Shown piece after piece: positions 47,616-59,800 of a DNA stretch of 64,000 bases. This DNA is from Phoronis australis (taxonomy: Eukaryota; Phoronida; Phoronidae). The notes under the pieces were generated by a model, which ran no database searches, was not told the origin of the DNA, and saw only the letters and a list, made by a program, of their open reading frames with translations. A program made the position numbers and the translations under genes. The first letter of the stretch is position 1. Each line of letters starts with the position of its first letter. Where the stretch lies: the NCBI GenBank assembly GCA_002633005.1, contig NMRA01000490.1:166170-230169 (forward strand), in the 5' to 3' direction.

Positions 47616-49590
47616 TTGGTTTGGGCTAAACTATACTCTTACTTTTTATGACATCAGTCAACCCAACTTCAGATCAATGCCAGTAAAAATTGTTTTTTGA
47701 CCTGAAAGTGTAGTAATGACTGAACATTGTCTTAACCCTTGCCCCCTCGCCCCCATCTTCAATAAGCACCAGTCTTTCATTAGACTGACTTTGGAATAAA
47801 AGTTTGGAGCAAAATTAGTGCCAGGTCCTGAGTAAGTGCTGCAGTTTTGACTAACAAATATTAAGAGTAATTTAGGCACCATAAGTTGGTGAGAAAGCTT
47901 AGCACATGGGATAGTAAGGCCTAGTTAAGTAAAATATTCCATTACTGGTAATACACATGGCTGGAACTGCCTATGGCCTAAGTTAAATTATGAAATTTTA
48001 CACAATTTTAAAAGCGCCTGGTTAAACACAGTATAAACAGTGAGTCTTACTCAATCTGCACCATGTTAAACAAAGTGACATCTTTCCAAAGCTGTTGAGA
48101 ACTCAAAGACATCAAGTACTGAGTCTCAGTCAGCAATTTTGTGTACTTAATGCACTACAGGCTGTCCTTAGCAATTTTGTGTACTTGATGTACTACAGGT
48201 TGTCCTCAATATTTGGCAACATGCATGTTGTCAATGCACCACTGAGATTGTGTTTCTTAGATTTAATACATTTGATTCACAGTTATTTAGTGAAATCAGT
48301 GCATTTGCCACCATAGCAGTCAGCACACATCAAACGTGCGCTTAAATTACAACAGGAAGCAAACAGACGGAAGGAAGTCGGAACTGTTCAACAAAAAACG
48401 GGCAAGATCTGTCAATACAAATACATCTGAATTTTGCTTTCTAATGAAGTTAAGATGTGAATGCCAAATGTTTGTGTTCATGTGAATGCGGACACTTTCC
48501 CTATGTGGCAAGCAAAGGTTACAGCCGCATACAGTGATAATTAGACCAACTGCAATTGGCGACTTCAAATTAAAATTAATTTGCTGTGGTAACTCCAGCT
48601 GCAAAGTAACCACACTCTGGCGATAGAGTAATTCTTGAGTTACTTAACTCATAAATAATTGCCAAAACTGTTACGTCTCTGACTATAACGTAAACTTCAT
48701 CACGTTGTTTTACGACATCTCCATAGCACAGCTAAAGCCGATTCGAGACTATTATCTCCCTCTCTTCATTTTTGTTTGAGAAATTTGACAAAACAAAGTT
48801 TCATGTCTCCCTATTGTGTGCAAAACTAGAGAAAAACTGTCAGAGCCAACTAAAGTTATGAACTTTAACTTATGGTATCAAAAATTGAAATGCATACATG
48901 CAAGACAAAAACAGATTTTTGAAGAAGCTGCAGTCTGTGGCGATGTCCGACATTTGTTGTCCCATGGTAGGTGGCGCTTGTGCATAACCAGCCTAATCCT
49001 GCAGTAGCGGTGGAGCTTTAGTTTTAAAGGACTATTTATGGGGTTAAGAAAAACATCGTACCAAACCAATGCAGCGAAATTGAACATTGCCATTTGAGAA
49101 TCATAAAAGAACATTTATTGGAAATTGGCACAAGTTTGACAAAATTTTAGGATTTGTTATGGCCCAAGTCTAAGGTAGGCCTTCATTTAGAGAGCGTCCA
49201 GGGCACCCAAATACTAGACAGCCTAACTCAAATTTACGTAACCCAGTTTGGATGTCCTTTTCAGCATTTGGACCCGCAAGTAAAACAAGCGAGTAAGCAT
49301 GAATGTCTTCGTTTCATTTGCTAGCAGCAGCAGCAACTCTGGAAGCGGCATGGAGTGTCCACTAAGAATAAAAAACTAGATCAAAAAACGATGCTAGACG
49401 CAAAGAATTTTACCGCAGAACCATGTCACCACAATAATATACCACACTACAACAGGAAGTTGATATGAGGTCATCAAAACGTAGTTACGCGTCATATGTT
49501 CATGAATGACCCGCGAAATTGGTAAACACATATTAGACGCCCTTAATTTTTGAAATCCTTTACGAAACCCTGGTGCAAGGTGCAGGGTTA
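47616..49590. other. Unassigned sequence
   Basis: No gene recognised. It includes the small tandem duplication at 48132-48207. Frames up to 88 codons have no family match. Confidence 0.4.
48132..48207 (+). repeat. Tandem duplication of 38 bases
   Basis: AGCAATTTTGTGTACTTAAT plus GCACTACAGGCTGTCCTT is followed directly by a second copy with four changes (TTGATGT..., ...GTTGTCCTC). Confidence 0.9.
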
Positions 49591-51003
49591 CCGTATTCGC
49601 CGTAATAACCGCCCAGGGCGCTTAGAAAAGTTCGGTTCAAGGGGGCGCTTATTATAACCCAAGGCGATTGAAACCCGGTTTCCGAAACGTGTGAAATCGG
49701 AAGCTAAGATTCATCAAATTTACGCTGTGACGTATATGTAATCTATGAAAGACTTTCAACAAAACTGTGGTGCATTGCTATCAAACTTTGCTGCTAAATT
49801 ACGATCATGTTACAGAAAATTGTGCTGAAATCCCAGGGCGAAAACTCGCCGACTGACTGCCTCGAAATTGCCGTCTTCGATACGGCGACGTCAATGGTTG
49901 AATAAAAATTTTTTCCACTCAAGCAAATTACCTGAAATCCTCATTAAGTTTTATAAGTAGCGTCTCCAAGATTTTTTAAGTTCCCGTGGAGTCTGGATTA
50001 ACGGCAGGTTTAAGTACAAATCTGTGCAACATCGTGCCATCTACATGTATGATCGGCAAAACGGTGAGAAAAATGATTGTCTGGACGAACACACACATGT
50101 TGTTGTCACGTGACGTTTGTTTTGAAGTTCGTCTGCGAGTAAGCGAGCGCGTACGTGTCACCAGAGTTCATTTGCCAAAGCGGAGACCGTCTTTTGGCCA
50201 GAGCCACGCAATCTAACTAGCTAGACGTGTCTAAAGAAATTTGCACAAGCAGTAGGCTTAACCAGAGCGTGTTTCATTCAGCACTTGCCGGTCTCGTGCT
50301 AAAACCGTTCGACATTTGTCTCGGTAAGGCCCATATTAGTCGCCGTGTAGCTGGATGCGTACGTAGCTATCTGACAGTTATTTTTCGGTGTAAGAGTGTG
50401 TAAGCATTCACTGTCAGTTGTCATTTTATCGGATATTCGGCTTAAAAACACCAATTATGGTTAATCAAACAATCCATCTCAAAAATAACGCAAACATGTT
50501 TTATAGTATTAGAAATTGTCGGAAATTAGTGCCAATATTCATTTCTTATCGATGCTATGCTACCCGTTTCATGAATGGATAGTTCCCGACTAATGTCTTT
50601 GATGACAGGTTCATGTATGTAGCGCGCGCTTCCTGGCCACGTGCGTTTAACACAGTTATTTTTATTCATGAGACAGTCGATGTGTCTACTGAAAGGTCAG
50701 ACCATAGTGGGACGCGGTCGTCGCGAGAGCCTAGCAACGCTGTTGCGTTCTTTTTGAAGCGCTGCGTTACTTTGAAGTGTAAAGTCACGGCTAAATACAA
50801 ACTTAGCAGTGCCGCTGGTGGTCTAGAAGACCCGTGCAAAAATTTTTTGATAAATTGAAGACGTTACTGTAGCCGAGTTTTAGGACTGTAGGTACGTCAT
50901 TGTTCGCATGTACACGTTCATGGACTGGGCGCTTATTTCAGCAGTCTGAAAACGCGTGGGGGGGCGCTTATAGGGTCATGGGCGGTTATTACGGCGAATA
51001 CGG
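49591..51003 (+). mobile_element. Terminal-inverted-repeat element with HIRAN-like frame, copy 2
   Basis: The termini CCGTATTCGCCGTAATAACC plus GCCC and the complement of GGGCGGTTATTACGGCGAAT plus ACGG are an almost perfect 24-base inverted pair, flanked by TA on both sides (TTA|CCG and CGG|TAT). The 1413 bases align throughout with 7637-9045, which has weaker ends. Better-preserved termini beside a more damaged coding part suggest the ends, not the protein, were what mattered for its spread. GGGCGCTTA words repeat inside both ends. Confidence 0.88.
50613..50858 (+). pseudogene. Broken HIRAN-like frame (copy 2)
   Basis: It begins MYVARASWPRAFN, matching copy 1, then lacks roughly 85 bases that include the NPFD motif. 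The codons for LKGQTI-G-R lie in another frame from the FFLKRCVTLKCKVTAKYK block, so at least one frame change separates them. The GG of the FL-x-x-GG motif is lost (RCV). This copy is not functional. Confidence 0.6.
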
Positions 51004-51173
51004 TATATGACTTAATGTCCATTTTCACCGCAATACATTAAAAAAGCAAAATTGTGTTAGGTTTCGGTTAACAGGTTATCAAAGATGAATGATTTCAGTA
51101 AATCTTTGAATGGTGATAATGCCGAACAAAAGAGCACGGGAATACTCAACTATGAACTATACTGATATCTGGA

Positions 51174-51859
51174 CTAGCTCAATCCACAGGCGTGCTCAGC
51201 TTCTGATCGTCCCCAATACACTACATATAATACTACAAGGTATGACACTCCCGACCAGAAATTCCATGGGTGCTTCACTTCAGCCGTCCATATCAAACAC
51301 AAAACTCAATAAATTTACACAAAACAGAGGTTCAACAAACCATGAAGAATTGTCCTTTCTCCCAATACCATTCACAGTGTCCTGTTCCGGCGACTTCGTA
51401 AGAAATTCGCAGTCAAAGAACAAAAATGTTCACAAAAAAACCCCACACACGTCCATCAGGGGCCGCTCGAGGTCAAGGACGGTACGGAAATTGTCGGTTT
51501 GTCGCGTAAAGTCACGATGTCGGTACTCTGTAACTCACCGGCAATTTCCGTACCGTCCTTGACCTCAAGCGGCCCCCCGATGGACGTGTGTGGGGTTTTT
51601 TGTGAACATTTTTGTTCTTTGACTGCGAATTTCTTACGAAGTCCCCGGAACAGGACACCGTGAATGGTATTGGGAGAAAGGACAATTCTTCATGGTTTGT
51701 TGAACCTCTGTTTTGTATAAATTTATTGAGTTTTGTTTGATATGGACGGCTGAAGTGAATCACCCGTGGAATTTCTGGTCGGGAGTGTCATACCTTGTAG
51801 TATTATATGTAGTGTATTGGGGACGATCAGAAGCTGAGGACGCCTGTGGCTCAATCTAG
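51174..51859. repeat. Large near-perfect inverted repeat (foldback structure)
   Basis: The left arm, about 51174-51502 (from CTAGCTCAATCCACAGGCGT), is the complement of the right arm, about 51534-51859 (ending ACGCCTGTGGCTCAATCTAG style), at roughly 90% or better by eye. About 30 unique bases lie between them. CTAG sits at both outer tips. Two frames, 51110-51562 plus and 51512-51763 minus, encode the same peptide series (NKFTQNRGSTNHEELSFLPI) only because the arms mirror each other. It begins 170 bases after the HIRAN-bearing element but shares no sequence with it. It is a foldback-type transposon or a palindromic duplication; any transcript would form a long double-stranded RNA hairpin. Confidence 0.93.
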
Positions 51860-52162
51860 AAAGCGTGGTCATCTGCAGTAAACATCAACCACAGGTTTTT
51901 GGAATGGCTAAAACATTCCCATCAGCTCTTCATTGTCATTCTGAATGTTTCTCATTTTTGCAACAATCTGCATCATTTTGCTCATGATGTAAATTTTTAT
52001 CTAAATTGTATCGATGGAACCTTGATGACTGACATACAAATCTACACAGCTATGTTGGCTTGCAACTTAAGTTTTGATAAGACCCCCAGCTGCAGAGATC
52101 ATTGATTGGAGAAGGCACATCTCAGTCAACAGTAACTATTCATAAATCTGTTTATTTTGCAG
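51860..52162. other. Unassigned sequence
   Basis: A 68-codon plus frame (51899-52105) without family match; a pyrimidine-rich tract at its end precedes the exon candidate. Confidence 0.4.
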
Positions 52163-52261
52163 TTATACATTCACATCAGCAGGATAGTGAGATACTGGCT
52201 TCAGAACAGAAATAATTGTCTTCTAATCTGCAACAAGGGTGGTTTAAGGGCTGAAGATAAG
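52163..52261 (+). CDS. Candidate internal exon (unknown gene)
   Basis: A good acceptor (CTGTTTATTTTGCAG) and a consensus donor (AAG|GTGAGT) enclose exactly 99 bases, with one frame open over all 33 codons and the other two closed by stops. The peptide contains YIHISRIVRYWLQNRNNC followed by LLICNKGGLRAEDK, phase 0 at both ends. Among the candidates this has the best splice sites, but I do not recognise the protein. By rough reckoning, a chance occurrence of such an arrangement somewhere in 64 kb is not rare. Confidence 0.3.
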
Positions 52262-53103
52262 GTGAGTTGATTATCAAACAGTTCTAGGAACATTAGAAAG
52301 GGAACTCTATCTTGTGGTACCAGATACTCCCTGAGACTCAGTTATCAAAGACTGAACATTTTCAAAGTTTTTAAAAAGTTAACTGCAGGCTCAAAAATTG
52401 CATTTTCAATACCTTCACTGTTGTTTAGATGGTAAGTTGTTTGGTCCATAGCACACAATAATTGGTATTCACAGTTTATAGTTAGCACAATCATCATGTC
52501 TATATATGTTACAGATCTTTGAATTGCTAATTACCACAATTATAAATGGGTATATAGCAATTAGTCACTCCTTAGGATATAGCTGTCAACAGAATGTATT
52601 AAGTTATACCCGACTTCACACTGAATTGAACACATTTTAAAGCCTATATTGAATGATATGCACACGAATTTGGCAGCTACAATATGTTTTGAGCATTAAC
52701 CTGTGCACACCAATGCCATAAAATGTCAAATGCAGTGAAAAGTTAGGCTTAAAGCTGACTTACTATCATCTACGTCTCTACATAACAAGAATCGTTATTA
52801 CTAATGGTCTTCTATTCAGACCCCTATTCTATACCACTTTTTTAGCTTTCATTCTTATTCTGTTCCTGTCCTCAGTGATGTAATATGGAACGAAAAAGGT
52901 ACATCACGTATCGTTTGATTAGCTTACATGATTGACTGATTCAAGGTGTTTTGTTAGCCGCTAAAGTACTGCTGGGACTCTCTGGGTAATCTAATAGAAC
53001 AAAAATAAAAATCCCTCCAAGGAAGGTTTTAAGGCCTGCAGGCTGAGTTTTGTTGGTTTTAGTAATGATGCAAGGTGTCAGGGGAGCGAGTGTCAGCAGG
53101 TCA
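52262..53103. other. Unassigned sequence
   Basis: Nothing recognisable. Confidence 0.4.
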
Positions 53104-53262
53104 GGCAGTATGAATGGTTAAGTTCAGTCCTCAATCCAAGTTAACAACAAATGCTAACTTCGCAGGAAAAAGGTAGATTTAACAGTGGAGCGTGGATGCT
53201 TCCATGCGATGCGAATGGTTAACTTCGGTATCATTGGAATTACCTGAAGGTGTCGCTGTAAT
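53104..53262 (-). repeat. Partial copy of the 15616-16085 element
   Basis: CAGTATGAATGGTTAAGTTC, AGTTAACAACAAATGCTAAC, GGTAGATTTAACAGTGGAGC and TTAACTTCGGT follow the order of the complement of the element's right half. Only one end is present, so this is a truncated or solo-end copy. Confidence 0.65.
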
Positions 53263-55205
53263 GAGCGGCCTGCATTGAGGAATTATTTGATTTTCTTCAA
53301 AATATTCTCCATCCTACCACTATCAGACCATATAGATACTAACTAGTCTTTAAAATTAAAAAATATGCCTTTATAAAGTTTTTAGAATGCCATTTTGCAA
53401 TAACTTATCAACCTGTCAAACTGCGATAACTTTGGTGTGTGCTAACTACCAATACAGGCCTGAAAGGTTCAACTAACCTTGCAGTTTACAAAAACGCTCT
53501 CCTATTACCAAAGTTAAATTATGGATAATATGTTCACACAAGATTGTTTTTAAAGGATACTGAATTCTGTCTCTCTAGAGATCATTCAAATGTTTGAAAC
53601 AAAATAATGATGCGCCCTTGCCGCCTCCTCAAAAGCTTAATTACAAGCGTGAAAATTCTTAACAAAATGTTCAAAATGGACAAGCTCGACAGGCCAGTAA
53701 ATGGAAGCTTGTAGGAAGAGACCGCCCCCACTCACTTCTCCATTTTCCGCCGTTATACCCTAAACTATTGTTATATTTCTCTAGAGATGTGCTGGTTGCA
53801 CACTATCTGACGTGATAAAAATTGTTTTGGGAGGAAATCCGGCTTCACAGGGGTCAATAACCTTTAGACTGAAATGCTTCTCTATATGTTTAATGACTCC
53901 TCATGTGTAAATATTGTGAGTACTGTTTATTTATTCACTGTATATAATGTTATTACCTGTTACCAAGTTATATCGTATATTTATAGATTGTAGTAGCAGC
54001 TAGTCTACATAGTATGTTCTCACCTTCAACTGTCTTGTCTTGAAATCAATGACTCAAAGCTAACACGCTGATTTGCCAGCAGCTCTGAAATTTGGAATTT
54101 AAATGAATTGTGGAATAAAAGCACATAGTTGTTTAGTACAAACAAAAGAATCCTGTAGTACAAACAAAGAATTGTTAAATCAAACAAGAAAGTTCACTTT
54201 GTGTTTTTAGGGGCTTTTACAAATCTAGGAGTCGGATTCTAGTTCATTCATTTTAACTTGTATTCATATCATCAGAAAGTCAGGGAAAATTCTTGTGCAG
54301 ATATCAAAATCAGAAAAAGTAGAGAATACTTTAATATTTGAACTCCTGCAATTGCTTACTTTACTGGAATTTTGTAAAGAAGAAAAAATGAGTCCAAAGT
54401 TTCAGAATTTGAGGCAGTCGCTTTTCCTGACAGCTTCTACGACATATGTTTTTGTTTGCCAATAAAATATCATATGGTTGTACAATTGATTTTCTCCCAT
54501 GAAACTCTGGTAGCTTGAAAGGCAATATGTTATGAAGAGTCTTTTCTGTGTAATTTAAACTCAGAGGATGATTAGTTTTGAATGTTAATATGGGCACTGT
54601 TACCGCTTCATTAATTCAATAATGTGCAAATACTTTACATTTTCACCAAATACAAGTAAATCATTAGTTGAGGTTCTGCAAAAATGATATCAGTCTTCGT
54701 GCTGCAAACGAATATCAAGCCTCCTCCAGGATAATGTATACGAAGGCAGGAAACACTGATTTAATTTGTATTTCCGTTAACCCCAGGGTACTTAAATTGG
54801 AAAACTAAAAACTGAGGTCTGGTCTTTAAGCTGAGTATAGGCATTAGAAAATGAATTTCTGAAGTGTTTAGCTGCCAAAAATGAAAAGTGAACTAAGACA
54901 GTTAAGCACATCAAATTTGGTCTCAAAATATTCCTTACCATGACAGGAGTATTTATGTTACGAACAAGAACAAGAAAGCATCAGTGACTCAACAGATTGC
55001 TCCAGTTTAGTTGGGATGTCCAAACATATTCCGAACTCCGATGATGGTGCATGTATGCATTCCATGTGACTTGAGATACAAGCTCAATTCAAGATTGGAT
55101 AACCATGGTAATGTTTTTTAATGGTAATGTTTAAACCTCAACACTCTTTGATGAAGAATTGATTTGACAGCTAAAACAGCACTCTTACAAAAAAACCCTA
55201 AGGGA
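53263..55205. other. Unassigned sequence
   Basis: No gene recognised. A small duplication, TAGTACAAACAAA(A)GAAT, occurs twice at about 54135-54173. Confidence 0.4.
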
Positions 55206-56180
55206 ATTCTCACCCAGAAATTTAACGAAAATGTCACTGGATTCAACTGAGACTCCAATCAGTTAAGGTGCCATTTTAATTAGTGCAAAAATCTCACCAC
55301 AGTGAAATACGATAATTCCACACTGAGAATGTAATTCTCATTCAGTGAGAATTGGTTTTCCTCATAGCTGTTCTTACTGAAAATCTCACTGAGTGAGATG
55401 CTCACTTAATAAGAGTCTTAGATTAAGTGTTCACTGAGTGTAGTTAGTGAAAACATTCTATGGCAATCCTACATTTTAACCAGCTTGGAAATGTACGAAA
55501 ATTTACTCAAACTTATTGGTAAGGCACATACTGCTCCTGTTTGTGTGTTTATCTTGAGATTTGACGGAAGGTAATTACACCAGCTCACCTCTATTAAATG
55601 TTTGGCCTACATGTACTTATATTTCAGACTACTTCCTTTTAGCCAGCATTTAATGCTGGTCAAAGAACTTGACCTTTAACCCTTTGAAGAACAAGTATTT
55701 AAAGGAAATCCACCTAAACACAATAGTGGTGAATAAACTAGAAACAAAGCATCCAACACAGAATGAAAATCTCAGTCGTTAGCTACTGCTCAAACATGCA
55801 AATGTACAGCACTCCCTCAGGTTGGGCCTATAGACAATCTGTTTAGGTATTTCTCCATTAATACACTGAAGGCACCATTTTATTTTGAATTGAGAAAGCC
55901 TTGTCCAACTAAAATTTCCACGTGAATAGCCAATGACCTTTTGTTTATCCTGAAATCTCGTTAGTTTGTAAGACCTAATTCTCACTCAGTTTGAAATTCT
56001 CAATTCCCACTTATTTTCCAAACAATTAACCACTCTCTGAAATCTTACTATATTTTTCCACCATTCACTGAATAACCTTAGTAGAGACCTTCAAATTCTC
56101 ACTGGATCCCCACTTGCATTTCTCACTCAAATGTTGTCTTTAGAGAGAATCTCACTGGAATACAGAAAAATTCTCACTTT
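55206..56180. repeat. Field of degenerate TCTCACT / AGTGAGA motifs
   Basis: ATTCTCAC, ATCTCACT or their complements occur repeatedly at 55206-55440 and again at 55980-56180, flanking about 540 bases without them. They include the perfect 17-base palindrome ATCTCACTGAGTGAGAT at 55383-55399 and TTCTCATTCAGTGAGAA just before it. The density is far above the rest of the window. This may be an old element with subterminal repeats at both ends, or a degenerated satellite. Confidence 0.55.
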
Positions 56181-56705
56181 CTTAATCATAAGGACAACCT
56201 AATACCCTCTTACAGGGTTATATTAGAAGTGGGGGTGAGAGTTTAGCAGAATGTTTTGATTCAGGCTAAGGCCTGGGGGACTGAATTTATGTCGGAGGTG
56301 AAAGAGTCCAATGAAGTAGGCTAAAATGAAGTGGCTTACCATCCAGAATGTGGTGTCGACACAAATTCAATTTTCTTTCCACATTCAGATCACATCCACA
56401 GCTTTGACTGTGATAATTAGCCAACCACTGCTCATCTCATTTTGATCAGAATAGTTCTGGCCTGCAATAGTCAGAATTAGTGTAATAGCGTACAAATAAT
56501 CATTCCAGACCTGAAAAATTGAATAGTGATAAGCATCAATTCCTAAACTTCAGATTAGTTTTGATTTAAGCAAATGTAATAGCAGTAGAACTTTGTTGCT
56601 TGCATAATGTAGATTTTATCAAATATTCAGATGCTGACACAGTTGAATGCATTACAGAATTGAGTAATCATCGATTACATGATGGGATGCAATATGGCTG
56701 ACAAG

Positions 56706-56897
56706 TGAAGTTCCATTTTGTAAAATTTCTCAACAAAAATAACTTTTCATTCCATTTAGCATGGTCTGTATGGTGTGGCTTTTACCAAACATCATTTGGT
56801 AAAATATTGAGTATTAGCAACGATTACGGTAAGGCCCTGAAAAATAGAAAGATGGCATTTTCAGTAGTCTTTGTCCTGAACGGACGAATTTTTAGCA
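56706..56897 (-). repeat. GGGAC-end family, copy
   Basis: TTTCTCAACAAAAATAACTT and TTTACCAAACATCATTTGGT match the complement of 26813-27033 and the same strand of 4505-4712. The right end GTCCTGAACGGACGAATTTT is a diverged terminus. The 69-codon frame inside is incidental. Confidence 0.55.
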
Positions 56898-59800
56898 AAA
56901 CACAACAAAGTTGAGAGACTAGTATAAATGGAATGTGTTGATTACATCAAAAAGTTTCTGTTCAAGTTACCTGGGTACTAAGGGCTCCACCCTTTGAAAC
57001 TTTAAACGTCACTTGGCAACGCTACATACAAGACTTGTGAATATTTTCAGGGAACTTCCAGATATTATTACTATTTACTAAAAGCACCCATTTACGAGCA
57101 GTGTGAGCTATTCTGATGTAAAGAATGGAATCAAATTGAGCCATTTTCCGAATATTTCAAATGCCCCATTTATCAAAAAATGGGTACACTGATAAAAACA
57201 TCATCACATGCCCATGTTATGTCATCAATCAGGCCCAGTTCCCTCAGGCACCTGGAAAATATGAGGTCAGGAACTTCGAAATTTTGAGACGACTTTTCAA
57301 AGAAACTTCATTACAAAAGTTAGAAAAAAGGAAATTTACACTTTTTGTATACACCATTTTCACTTTGACATTGGTATTTATGTCATGCATATGCATAATT
57401 CAACATTACTCAGAGGACATGGTTTGATCTCGAGGGCAAAAAGTGACTGAGTGTGAAACTGCTTTCGCATCAATGAACATAAACTTCAGGCTACCCGAAC
57501 AACACGGGTCATGCACTGTTGAACATTGCTGTACACTCATGAACAAAGCTCAGGAACCTGTAAATTCAGTTCCCAGACTCACAAACACGGTTCTGCATTC
57601 AAAAAACATGGCTTAACACACCCAAAAAGCACAACTGTTAGACATCAAACAAGTCTCCATCATCTGTACACATGGCGAGACATGTTCACAATAGACATGC
57701 AAGTCAGTGAAACATGTTATGCGAGTGAACTTGATAGTTGGCACGTTTGTGAGTCTGAGCTCAGACTGAATTAACTAAGGTCTGCGAGCCATGTCCATGA
57801 GTGCGACAGCCGTATCATCCAGGTAGCATGCGCATATATCATCCTATTATCAGTAACTTCTTAGTTGACACATGATTTCCAAGAGTAAGAATACCAAGTG
57901 ACATGGATCACTCTTGTGCCTCCGAATTATTGTGCAAAATCAGCAAAAGGTCAGCGAGTTGCATAAATTTTGGGAACTAAAATTTTTGCAAGATGGGAGT
58001 TTACAGACACGGGTGCTTTTAAGGATGTTATTTGAGTGAATTTGGGGTTGGGGGGTTGGCGTTGAGCCTTTCATACAGTAAATTGAATGAGCCTCTCAAC
58101 CTCTCTGTATCAAAACACACTTGAATGATAAAGTGAACAGTGTAAACAATCACAGTCCATACAACCCAATCATTCCAATTGACCACGCAATTTGGCATGA
58201 AGTAAACAATTTGAGCAGTACTGATGCCAATTTCTCACATGTGTCTGCAATCTGCATTTATGTGGACCCTACCAATGGAATGTAATACCCATTCAAATTT
58301 CACATCCTTCAGGGGTATTAGTGTAAGACCAATCAGATAAGTGATGGTCTACACATTAAGTGAGAGTCCCCCATTATGTTTCTCACTGCCAGTTACACAA
58401 AATTAGAGGGCGTGGCATACCCAATGAAGTAGCACCAGTTGCAATGTCCCTAATTGACCTGTTCTTCCCTTGTGGATAATGGATTCATGCTGCTCAAACA
58501 ATAAAAAGTGAAATTTTCAATGATGGGTTTAGTTGTATAGTCCACAGTGTCTAAAATGGAAAGGATATTGTCAGCAGCTATTATTGACACCCCATCTTGG
58601 TTCCCTTAAAATCCTCAAACACTTAAGAAGCTCAAGTAATGTGGTAAGTGGCTATGATAACGCCAGCCTGGCAGATGCATTCATATTTGCCGGATGGAAA
58701 TTTTGATATGGAGCCGTAAATCAAATGGAGAATGCTTGAAACACGATTTTCTTAAAGTGTCATTAACACACGTCATATGGCATCATGAATTTGATCTCGA
58801 ATTGTTCTTTAGTCAGAATATCAGGGATTTATGGACTAGGACAGATTGAAGTGAAAGCTGAATCTTTCTTCACAGCAAGTTTACAAAAGCTTGGCTTGTA
58901 GATTGAACAAAGTGTCAGTTCTTTGGCAGCCCAGAAATAACTTCTACAATGAGTTAGGAAAAACCACTTTCACAACAATCAAAACTCATTTTACGACAAA
59001 AAGCATGGGTTCAATGACGCTTTAACGTTTTGAAAATTTCTCTGCCATCAGCCATTGTAAAATTTGTGACATTATGTATATACAATAATCCTTCAGTCAA
59101 CAACCACTCGGGGGTTAATTTGCGACCATCCTCCAGCTTTATAGTTCACTTTTCAACACCTATGTTTGGTACCTGTCCACCCACCGATGCAGAACGGACT
59201 TTAAGTTAAGTTCCACTGGCAGCTCTGCATGTGACTATGCTACCATGAAGAAGTTAAGCTCCCAAAACGCACACAACTCGCTTACTTGTGCCTAACCAAC
59301 CATGCAGTAGGGCTGCTCACTAGTGTGTAATGTACTCATCGATAGTAATTAAGAAAATATCAGAAAATACCGATAGTAACTGTAAGTACCAGCTTTCTGA
59401 TAAAAAATGGTACATGTACATTGCAGATTTTGCATCTTCATCAATAGGCTTTATATCTCGTATTCACCCCCTTTTGACAACATGGGAGTGTCCAGCTGAA
59501 CATCAGCAAATAGCAACTCTGATGCGCGCACAAAGTTACGTCGAAAAATGAATTTGCCCAGTTGGGTGAAACCTTAGGACGTACTTTAGTGATAAATTTC
59601 AGTGCTACATGAACACATCAGGCTAATTTTGCATGTTTATGTTCATAGCCATATTTTTGTAAGCAATTCTGTCAAAAGATTGTATCGATAACAGAAAACT
59701 TATTTCAGAATATCCTGGGGACACTGACCCATGAATTCGTATCACATTGTCGAATGTTATTGACTCTTAAACACGTCAGTTTCATTACCTCAAAAATTTG

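Noticed and set aside
51110-51763. Two related genes on opposite strands
   Set aside because: The shared peptide arises because the two frames read the mirrored arms of one inverted repeat.
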